NCBI GenBank assembly: GCA_021739765.1
Contig: JAIPBD010000001.1
Location: 361,486-425,485 of the forward strand
Length of the DNA stretch: 64,000 nucleotides
Reading direction: 5' to 3'
DNA from: Melioribacteraceae bacterium
Lineage (GTDB): Bacteria; Bacteroidota; Ignavibacteria; Ignavibacteriales; Melioribacteraceae
In this document: piece by piece, positions 58,251 through 64,000 of the stretch
Layout: every line of letters begins with the position of its first letter
Numbering within the stretch: the first letter of the stretch is position 1
Notes under the pieces: model-generated
What the model saw: the letters and a program-made list of their open reading frames with translations, nothing else
What the model was told of the DNA's origin: nothing
The model's database searches: none
Program-made: the position numbers and the translations under genes

Positions 58251-58772
58251 ATGGATTTAAAATCCAAAATACGGGACGTTCCCAACTTCCCCAAAGAAGG
58301 CATTATATTTAAAGATATCACGACTCTACTCCAAGATCCGGCCGCTTTCAATTTTACACTCAAAAGACTGGTCGAGTTGTCGGAGAATAAAGGAATTACA
58401 AAAGTTGTCGGGATTGAATCACGCGGATTTATATTTGGCGCCGCTTTGGCAGAACGATTGGGAGTGGGATTCGTTCCAATTCGTAAACCGGGTAAATTGC
58501 CCGCTGCAAAAGAAAGCGAATCGTATATTTTGGAGTATGGAAGTGATCAGATAGAAATTCATAAGGATGCCTTAGATAAAGATGATGTAGTACTATTACA
58601 TGATGATTTACTTGCTACGGGGGGCACAATGAAAGCGGCTACTACTTTGGTGGAAAGACTCGGTGCTAAAATTGCCCAACTTTCATTCGTAATTGAATTA
58701 TCATTTTTGCATGGACGTAAATTGTTCGATAATTATGAGGTTATTTCTTTGATTCAGTATGATTCCGAATAA
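58251..58772 (+). CDS. apt: Adenine phosphoribosyltransferase
   Basis: A 173-aa purine salvage enzyme converting adenine and PRPP to AMP. The ATG at 58251 follows AAAGGAG. Motifs: IRDVPNFPKEGIIFKDITTLL, GIESRGFIFGAALAERLG, FVPIRKPGKLP and the PRPP loop VVLLHDDLLATGGTMKAA. Length is normal. It is the last housekeeping gene before the accessory island. Confidence 0.96.
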   Translation: MDLKSKIRDVPNFPKEGIIFKDITTLLQDPAAFNFTLKRLVELSENKGITKVVGIESRGFIFGAALAERLGVGFVPIRKPGKLPAAKESESYILEYGSDQIEIHKDALDKDDVVLLHDDLLATGGTMKAATTLVERLGAKIAQLSFVIELSFLHGRKLFDNYEVISLIQYDSE

Positions 58773-58850
58773 AGAAAATAAATTATTAATCGAAGAATTT
58801 TTAACGACTCCTAACTATTATTCAAATAATTGAGTGAAGCAAATAAGTTT

Positions 58851-58917
58851 TAACAACGAATAGGAGGCATACAAAGAAAGCCAAAGCTAAAAACCAAAAG
58901 TGCCTGTTTGTTGCTGA
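58851..58917. repeat. Imperfect inverted repeat at the left edge of the restriction island
   Basis: TAACAACGAATAGGAGGCA (from 58851) faces GTGCCTGTTTGTTGCTGA (to 58917); CAAC, AA, AGG and GGCA pair across a 30-base centre. It separates the apt gene from vsr and may mark the island boundary. The rest of the 172-bp gap holds nothing else I can define. Confidence 0.4.
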
Positions 58918-58944
58918 CCCTTGACAAAGAAAGTTCAATTGAAA

Positions 58945-59376
58945 ATGGATAGACTGACTAAAGAACAGAGAAGAAAAAATATGCAAGCTATAAAAAGTAA
59001 AGGTTCTAAAATTGAAAAATTGCTTGCGAAAGAACTTTGGAAAAGAGGACATAGATACAGAAAGAACAACAAGACAGTTTATGGCACGCCAGACCTGACT
59101 TTTAAAAAATACAAAATTGCAATATTCGTCGACAGTGAATTTTGGCACGGAAAAGATTGGGAAACGAGAAAAAAAGACCACAAAAGCAATAAAGAATTTT
59201 GGCATAAAAAAATTGAACGAAATATTGGAAGAGATAAAGAGGTAAATAGCTACCTGTTAAAAAACGGGTGGCAAGTTCTTCGCTTTTGGGGCAAAGAAAT
59301 CGAGTACGAATTAGTAAATTGTATCAAAATAATAGAAAGTAAGATAGATGAATCTGATAGAAAAAATATCACTTGA
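58945..59376 (+). CDS. vsr: Very short patch repair endonuclease (Vsr)
   Basis: A 143-aa nuclease that nicks beside T:G mismatches made when 5-methylcytosine deaminates. The ATG at 58945 gives MDRLTKEQRRKNMQAIKSKGSK, the usual beginning. Catalytic D50 (YGTPDLTF), F67-W-H68-region FVDSEFWHGKDW and FWGKEIE are present. Cysteines that hold zinc in E. coli Vsr are absent (SEFW in place of GCFW). It overlaps the C5 methyltransferase start by 29 nt, the standard pairing that protects against mutation at methylated sites. Confidence 0.93.
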   Translation: MDRLTKEQRRKNMQAIKSKGSKIEKLLAKELWKRGHRYRKNNKTVYGTPDLTFKKYKIAIFVDSEFWHGKDWETRKKDHKSNKEFWHKKIERNIGRDKEVNSYLLKNGWQVLRFWGKEIEYELVNCIKIIESKIDESDRKNIT

Positions 59377-60511
59377 AGAAGTTTGTGGACAAACCTTTAA
59401 AATCAGGGTGGTAGAAGCTTCTGAATGCGGAAAAGCCGCATTCACTCACTACTTGCACAATCATAAAAACAGTGCTTCCAAATTTTATAAAAAAGAAGCA
59501 ATTCAGCACGTAAAACGTGCTTTGGAATATAAATTTCCTGATGAAGATATAACTGATAAGGTAGCCGAAGAAGCGTTGCAGTATATGATTTTCGATTTCA
59601 AAAAGGATGTTCCTTTTCCTGAACCAGAAATTCCAAACTTTAAGTTTATTGACTTGTTTGCTGGAATAGGTGGTTTTAGAATTGCAATGCATAGTCTTGG
59701 TGGAAAATGTGTTTTCACAAGCGAGTGGGACGAACAGGCAAAAAAAACTTATGTGGCAAATTTCGGAGAAGTTCCATTTGGAGACATAACCAAAGAAGAA
59801 ACTAAAAAATTCATCCCTGACGGATTTGATGTTCTTTGTGCAGGTTTCCCTTGTCAAGCATTTTCTATCGCAGGTAAAAGAGGAGGCTTTGAGGACACGA
59901 GAGGGACATTATTTTTTGATGTGGCAGAAATCATTAGAAGAAAACAACCCAAAGCAATTTTCTTAGAGAATGTAAAAGGGCTTTTCAATCACGAGAAAGG
60001 TAAAACGCTTAAAACAATCCTAAATGTTTTACGAAATGACCTTGGTTATTACGTTCCTGACCCACAAGTAATAAATGCGAAAGATTTTGGAGTTCCACAG
60101 AATCGAGAAAGAATTTTCATAGTTGGTTTTAGAGGTGATTTGGGAATTGATAGTTTTGAATATCCTAAACCAACAAAGAAGAATGCAACATTTGAGGACG
60201 TTAAAGAGGAAAAAGTTGTATCCGTAAAATATTATCTCTCCGACACTTACCTAAATACCTTAATCAATCATAAAAATCGGCACGAAAACAAAGGTAATGG
60301 CTTTGGCTATGAAATCATTCCTGATGACGGAACAGCCAATGCAGTAGTTTGTGGTGGAATAGGCAGAGAAAGAAACTTGGTTTATGATGACAGATTGGAA
60401 GATTTTTATTTGGGCGTTCCCCTATCGGGTCGGGCTTTTCGTTTCAATCTTTTTGTTCGTACCTCACAAAAAGGATTTCCACTACATTCCCTAACGCAAA
60501 AAGCCGCTTAA
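59348..60511 (+). CDS. DNA cytosine-5 methyltransferase (HpaII-like), C-terminally truncated
   Basis: A 387-aa frame whose first 353 residues are a C5 methyltransferase. Motif I is FIDLFAGIGGFR, motif IV GFPCQAF with C169, motif VI FLENVKGL, motif VIII NAKDFGVPQNRERIFIVG, and the target region ends in GGIGRERNLVYDDRLEDF. Residues 354-387 (starting YLGVPLSGRAF) are not methyltransferase: they are the translation of a repeat element at 60410-60497. The closing part of the fold, with the usual RLQGFP and GNSV motif X, is missing, and I find no remainder in any frame downstream. Activity is doubtful. The neighbouring vsr and HpaII-type restriction gene suggest CCGG as the original target. Confidence 0.9.
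   Translation: MNLIEKISLEEVCGQTFKIRVVEASECGKAAFTHYLHNHKNSASKFYKKEAIQHVKRALEYKFPDEDITDKVAEEALQYMIFDFKKDVPFPEPEIPNFKFIDLFAGIGGFRIAMHSLGGKCVFTSEWDEQAKKTYVANFGEVPFGDITKEETKKFIPDGFDVLCAGFPCQAFSIAGKRGGFEDTRGTLFFDVAEIIRRKQPKAIFLENVKGLFNHEKGKTLKTILNVLRNDLGYYVPDPQVINAKDFGVPQNRERIFIVGFRGDLGIDSFEYPKPTKKNATFEDVKEEKVVSVKYYLSDTYLNTLINHKNRHENKGNGFGYEIIPDDGTANAVVCGGIGRERNLVYDDRLEDFYLGVPLSGRAFRFNLFVRTSQKGFPLHSLTQKAA
60410..60497 (+). repeat. Folded repeat element, copy A (fused to methyltransferase frame)
   Basis: Begins TTGGGCGTTCC, contains CCCTATCGGGTCGGGCT and ends CCCTAACGC. The ends pair (GCGTT with AACGC) and the centre forms a stem (AATCTTTTTG with CAAAAAGGATT, one bulge), so a single strand folds into a long imperfect hairpin. 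Copy B, inverted, lies 1 kb downstream. From memory, similar GC-richer elements are common between genes of Bacteroidota; no database check was possible. Confidence 0.8.
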
Positions 60512-60727
60512 ATGAAAAATTACAAAGAAATAAATAGAGAAGAATTTATGCAGTTTTTTAGAGATGATGAAAAGCTGAATGAGTTAACCCCTGATGATAG
60601 AGATGAGATTTTCAGAACAATCCTTTTAGGAAGCTGTGACATCACAAAAGAACTATTGGAAGAAATAATTTCAGATTACAGTGTATCAAATTTAAAGGTA
60701 ATAAATGTAAATGGTGGCGAAGAATAA
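60512..60727 (+). CDS. Small acidic protein of unknown function
   Basis: A 71-aa frame beginning one codon after the truncated methyltransferase stop (TAAATG) and 15 bp after repeat copy A. Helical and acidic (EEFMQFFRDDEKLNELTPDDRDEIF). No recognised family. Its end overlaps the HNH gene start by 17 nt, so the two look co-translated; an immunity or accessory role for the nuclease is conceivable but unsupported. Confidence 0.65.
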   Translation: MKNYKEINREEFMQFFRDDEKLNELTPDDRDEIFRTILLGSCDITKELLEEIISDYSVSNLKVINVNGGEE

Positions 60728-61478
60728 TTGGACTAGAGAAGAAACGATTATTGCCTTCAATGTTTATTGCAAAATTCCATTTAAGAGTAGCAGTAAATCA
60801 AACCCAACTATAATCAAATATGCCGATATCATTGGTAGGAGTCCTTCTGCATTAAATATGAAAGTTGGAAATTTTGGTAGACTTGACCCTGAATTAAAAA
60901 AACAAGGCATTGTTGGTTTGGCTCACGGTAGTAAATTAGAAGAAGAAGTTTGGGATGAATTTAATGGAAATTGGGAAAAACTCGCTTTTGAAAGTGAGCA
61001 ATTAATTGCAAAATTTTCTAATCGTCCAATTGAGGAAGTTTCTGAAATTGAAGTCGAAGACATTAGAGAAGGACTAGAAAGAGAATCAGTTGTTAAGCAA
61101 AGAGTTAATCAAAGTTTTTTTAGGTCAACAGTACTTTCTTCTTACTATTTTAAATGCTGTATAACAGGTTTATCCATTCCTGATTTTCTAGTTGCAAGTC
61201 ATATTATTCCTTGGTCAAGTAATACAGAGCAAAGATTAAACCCTAGAAACGGACTTTGTTTAAATTCCATTCACGATAAAGCATTTGATAGAGGTTTTAT
61301 TACAATTACACCTGAATTTAATATAAGGGTTTCAAAAATCTTCGGTGATTTTGAAAAGGAAAAAGCAGTACAAGATTTTTTTATAAAATATGAAAATCAA
61401 AAAATCAATTTACCTGATAAGTTCTTACCAGCGAAAGAGTTTTTAGATTACCACTATCACAACATTTTCAAGAAGTGA
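60711..61478 (+). CDS. HNH endonuclease, restriction-associated type
   Basis: A 255-aa protein. The amino part (WTREETIIAFNVYCKIPF, IGRSPSALNMKVGNFGRLDP) is a small helical domain often found in predicted restriction HNH enzymes. The nuclease is at about 145-210: CCITGLSIPDFLVASHIIPW, then NPRNGLCLNSIHDKAFDRGFITI, giving H, N and H catalytic positions. It lies between the two inverted repeat copies with the small 71-aa gene, so the pair forms a compact insert within the HpaII-like locus. It could be an additional restriction or defence nuclease. Confidence 0.87.
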   Translation: MVAKNNWTREETIIAFNVYCKIPFKSSSKSNPTIIKYADIIGRSPSALNMKVGNFGRLDPELKKQGIVGLAHGSKLEEEVWDEFNGNWEKLAFESEQLIAKFSNRPIEEVSEIEVEDIREGLERESVVKQRVNQSFFRSTVLSSYYFKCCITGLSIPDFLVASHIIPWSSNTEQRLNPRNGLCLNSIHDKAFDRGFITITPEFNIRVSKIFGDFEKEKAVQDFFIKYENQKINLPDKFLPAKEFLDYHYHNIFKK

Positions 61479-61490
61479 ATTTTTGATTTT

Positions 61491-61538
61491 GCGTGAGGGA
61501 TAGACGCGAATAGCCCGACCCGATAGGGACACGCCCAA
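61491..61538 (-). repeat. Folded repeat element, copy B (inverted, shorter)
   Basis: On the minus strand this reads TTGGGCGTGTCC, CCCTATCGGGTCGGGCT, then a shorter centre and CCCTCACGC. It aligns with copy A over both ends with a few changes and lacks the middle hairpin. The outer pair is GCGTG with CACGC, against GCGTT with AACGC in copy A: a compensated change. The ATG of the restriction gene sits at its edge. Confidence 0.8.
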
Positions 61539-62608
61539 TGAATAAAGATGAATGGAGTGAAATATACACACTTCTAAAAATCATATCGGACAAAAAGCTA
61601 TTTGCAGGAGAAAGCGGCTTAAAGAAGATTGAAAGCCTGATTTTCCCGATAATTAAAATTCTACGAGACGGATCAAACGGAACTTATGAATATGCTTATG
61701 ATAGAGATTTGGTTATCATAAAAGGAGCTGACGAAGAATTCAGAATTCCAATTACCGCATTTCAAGAGAAAGCAGTTTTACTACTGACAAAACTGAAAGA
61801 AACATCTTCAGCAACTTTTTCAATTCCCGAAATTGAAACATTTATCAAATCATTTAACTGTGTCTCGCTTAAAGCTAAATCATCTGTAAAAAGCGACATC
61901 AGAATTGTAATTCACGACCAAAGAACAGGGACAACTCCCGAACTTGGCTTTAGCATTAAGTCACAACTTGGAGGTGCATCCACCCTTTTGAATGCAGGTA
62001 AGACCACTAATTTTATCTATGAAATAGAGAATACGGTTTTAGCAGAAACTCAAATTCAAGCAATCAATGGAATTGATTCAAGAAATAAAATCAAGGAAAG
62101 GATTGAGAAAATAAAAGGTTTTACGGGAGTATTGAGTTTTAGTCAAACGGAAAGCTCAATATTCGGCAATAATCTAACCTTGATTGACAGTGCATTGCCA
62201 GAAATTCTTGCCGAAATCGTTTACCTATTTTTCACATCGAGCCACTCAAAAACAGCCGATTTAGTAAATGAAATTTCGAAATTAAACCTACTTGAATTCA
62301 ACCTTCAAACAAATCACCCTTTTTACTCATACAAAATTAAACGCTTTTTGACAGACATTGCACTAGGTATGATGCCATCAAAAGTTTGGACAGGAGAGCT
62401 TGATGCAACAGGTGGCTATTTAGTTGTTAAAGAAGACGGTGAAATATTGTGCTACCACATTTACAATAGAAATGAATTCGAAGATTACTTGCTAAACAAT
62501 ACAAAGCTTGAAACAGCTAGTAGTACAAGACACGGTTTTGGCACAGTTTACTATGAAGATTCTAAACAGTTTTTTAAACTGAATTTACAAATTAGATTTT
62601 TGAAATAA
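61538..62608 (+). CDS. HpaII-family type II restriction endonuclease
   Basis: A 356-aa protein that I recognise as the HpaII restriction endonuclease family (CCGG cutters), full length and with the expected beginning MNKDEWSEIYTLLK. Characteristic stretches include GTTPELGFSIKSQLGGASTLLNAGKTTNF, a PD-(D/E)xK-like segment (ELGFSIKSQ), and GMMPSKVWTGELDATGGYLVVKEDGEILCYHI. It lies downstream of vsr and a truncated C5 methyltransferase, so an active enzyme would need protection from another CCGG methyltransferase. There is no ribosome site of note; the start is at the end of repeat copy B. Confidence 0.87.
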   Translation: MNKDEWSEIYTLLKIISDKKLFAGESGLKKIESLIFPIIKILRDGSNGTYEYAYDRDLVIIKGADEEFRIPITAFQEKAVLLLTKLKETSSATFSIPEIETFIKSFNCVSLKAKSSVKSDIRIVIHDQRTGTTPELGFSIKSQLGGASTLLNAGKTTNFIYEIENTVLAETQIQAINGIDSRNKIKERIEKIKGFTGVLSFSQTESSIFGNNLTLIDSALPEILAEIVYLFFTSSHSKTADLVNEISKLNLLEFNLQTNHPFYSYKIKRFLTDIALGMMPSKVWTGELDATGGYLVVKEDGEILCYHIYNRNEFEDYLLNNTKLETASSTRHGFGTVYYEDSKQFFKLNLQIRFLK

Positions 62609-62634
62609 TGCTAAAGCTCAACAGCCACACACTT

Positions 62635-62861
62635 TGCCAAGCCGCACGAACCAAAGCTTGTCAATTAGTGCGTTTGAGCCAACGCACGGACGAAAAAAAG
62701 TACGATTGCCCAGCATTGCATAAGAGCAAAAGCAGGTGAAGTGGTAAAATCAAGGTCTGTGCAATTAATAAACTTTGGTGGTTGCAGACTGGTAATCGTC
62801 TTGAAATCCGCTACTACTCTTATAGGTAACAGATGGCTTGGCATAATGGCAGACCACCAAA
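62635..62861. repeat. Overlapping inverted repeats between the restriction gene and an unknown gene
   Basis: Two 9-bp inverted pairs overlap here: TGCCAAGCC (62635-62643) with GGCTTGGCA (62835-62843), and TTTGGTGGT (62774-62782) with ACCACCAAA (62853-62861). No ORF fills this 266-bp gap. It resembles non-coding mobile or cassette-boundary sequence, but its identity is unknown. Confidence 0.5.
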
Positions 62862-62874
62862 AAATTGAAAAAAC

Positions 62875-63735
62875 ATGGATTTAAAAGACATACAAAGACA
62901 TATAGACCAAATAATGCATGAAGAGAACAATCGGTCGATTCCGGAATTTGAAGGATATTCGCCTTTTGAGATGCATCAGATTTTACATTTTACTTTCGGA
63001 ATTGACAGTCCTATTCAATTACATAAATTATCCGACAAAGATTATAAAAGGATTCCGATACTTCACCAGATAAAGTATTTAACTGATATGATCGACAAAA
63101 ACGGAGAACTTAAGCTGACGAACAAGGGATTTTTACCGGCAAAGCTAGTTTCAGACATTTATCAGCAAGGCTTTTTAAAAGATGAGTATGTTGAAAAAGG
63201 GATTTCAAAATTGAATAAAGAATCCGATTCAATGACGATAAATTTGACCAGGATTTTAATTGAACTTAGTGGATTAGTAAAAAAGAGAAACGGTAAATTG
63301 AGTTTAACAAAAAGTTCAAAAAAAGTACTTGGAGACGATTTCGAGTTATTACGTTTGATATTCTTGACAATTGCCACAAAATTCAATTGGCCTTACTACG
63401 ATGGATATGGAGAAAACCAAATAGGACAACGTGGATATGGGTTTTCATTGATTCTGTTATCAAAATACGGAGATGACAGGCGACAGGATTCATTTTACGC
63501 TAAAAAATATTTTGATGCATTTCCACAATTGTTAGAATCGATTGAGCCGGATTATGATGCATTAGAAGGACACACGGCCAGATGCTATTCAATTCGGACT
63601 TTTGATAGATTTTTGGATTATTTCGGCTTGATAAACATCGAGAAAGAAGGGAAAGGACTCGATTCTATTAAGTACATTTCAAAAACAGATATTTTCGATA
63701 AATTTATAAACTGCAGGCCACACAAAACGCCATAA
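62875..63735 (+). CDS. Protein of unknown function
   Basis: A 286-aa soluble protein with no signal or membrane segment. Visible features: an acidic amino end (HIDQIMHEENNRSIPEFEGYSPFEMHQILHF), a possible winged-helix pair (ELKLTNKGFLPAKLV, SGLVKKRNGKLSLTKSSKKVL), and TIATKFNWPYYDGYG. I recall similar proteins in Bacteroidota islands but know no function. It is the last cassette-like gene before an insertion sequence. Confidence 0.8.
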   Translation: MDLKDIQRHIDQIMHEENNRSIPEFEGYSPFEMHQILHFTFGIDSPIQLHKLSDKDYKRIPILHQIKYLTDMIDKNGELKLTNKGFLPAKLVSDIYQQGFLKDEYVEKGISKLNKESDSMTINLTRILIELSGLVKKRNGKLSLTKSSKKVLGDDFELLRLIFLTIATKFNWPYYDGYGENQIGQRGYGFSLILLSKYGDDRRQDSFYAKKYFDAFPQLLESIEPDYDALEGHTARCYSIRTFDRFLDYFGLINIEKEGKGLDSIKYISKTDIFDKFINCRPHKTP

Positions 63736-63883
63736 TGCACATTGCGCTTATGGTGCTAAATTTGAACGAAATAACCGGCAATCAATGTTATAGCATGCTG
63801 AAATGTTGGTGACTCAAATTGTAAAGCTTCAGATGGAAATGGAATTTTCATAAATTACATTAGAGAAAGAAAAGGAGAATTCC

Positions 63884-64000
63884 ATGAAGCAGAGAAAGCG
63901 TTATAGCGGCGAACAAAAAGCAATAATTCTGCGAGAGCTATTAGAGAATAATGTTCCGATAAGCGAGTTGAGCGAGAAATATTCTGTACGTCCTAATGAT
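63884..64000 (+). mobile_element. Insertion sequence start: IS3-type transposase OrfA, cut by the right edge
   Basis: The ATG at 63884 follows AAAGGAG. The 39 visible residues (MKQRKRYSGEQKAIILRELL, then NNVPISELSEKYSVRPND) match the helix-turn-helix start of IS3/IS911-family OrfA proteins, which bind the element ends. The rest lies beyond the window. The 148-bp gap before it may hold the left terminal repeat, which I cannot delimit without the right end. Confidence 0.75.

Noticed and set aside
58822-59857. Long minus-strand frames opposite vsr and the methyltransferase (127 and 162 aa)
   Set aside because: Phenylalanine- and cysteine-rich translations with no domain; they lie antisense to well-supported genes with intact motifs.
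58851-62861. Interpretation of the island as an integron cassette array with true attC sites
   Set aside because: The repeat ends do not match RYYYAAC/GTTRRRY in the right order, no integrase is in the window, and copies A and B point in opposite directions; kept only as a cassette-like comparison.

Overview
The window looks like a chromosomal segment from a low-GC member of the Ignavibacteriota (Chlorobi/Bacteroidota neighbourhood). Three things suggest this. A secreted protein ends in a type IX secretion sorting domain with the YPNPFNPNT motif. A small Bacteroidota-type histone H1-like protein is present. There are also very large PAS-rich hybrid kinases, one with a propeller plus Y_Y_Y sensor. 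No rRNA, tRNA or CRISPR was seen. The assignment is inference from protein style, not from a marker gene.

Layout. 1-11.8 kb (minus): two tandem PAS-rich histidine kinases, the first running off the left edge and the second 2192 aa with two receivers and an Hpt domain, then a bacteriohemerythrin. 11.9-15.1 kb (plus): a secreted BNR/sialidase-fold protein and a sulfatase, probably for a sulfated polysaccharide. 15.2-20.4 kb: a complete Opp/Dpp-type ABC importer, with two ATPases on minus and a lipoprotein plus two permeases on plus. 20.4-29.5 kb (plus): a signalling run that begins by overlapping the last permease. It holds a Ser/Thr kinase-NTPase-TPR protein, a sigma-54 activator, a sigma-54-type promoter in front of a lipoprotein, a TPR protein, a GAF histidine kinase, an RsbW-like anti-sigma kinase and a STAS antagonist. 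29.5-41.0 kb (minus, convergent): a PrsW-like membrane protease, a receiver-PP2C phosphatase (RsbU-like), a Cache-HAMP histidine kinase, a LysM-FecR protein and a 15-PKD secreted protein. Together these two arms hold all three classes of a partner-switching module, plus envelope-facing sensors.

41.1-58.8 kb is mostly housekeeping: exonuclease III, peptidase E, ElbB, a CYTH protein, a GAF response regulator, a universal stress protein with a cyclic-nucleotide-binding partner, HisA, an acyl-CoA dehydrogenase, BioY, a membrane Fe-S oxidoreductase, a histone H1-like protein, CapA, an MFS transporter, a Dus enzyme, a PAP2-like protein, a PolX-PHP protein with a degraded polymerase site, and Apt.

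58.8-64.0 kb is an accessory island: Vsr, a C5 methyltransferase and an HpaII-type restriction enzyme. The methyltransferase C-terminus is cut off by a folded repeat element. An inverted second copy of that element lies 1.1 kb on, and between the two sit a small ORF and an HNH nuclease. A further inverted-repeat region, an unknown protein and the start of an IS3-type transposase follow. The most interesting points are the broken methyltransferase beside an intact-looking restriction gene, the paired repeat elements, and the two-armed signalling locus with its sigma-54 promoter.
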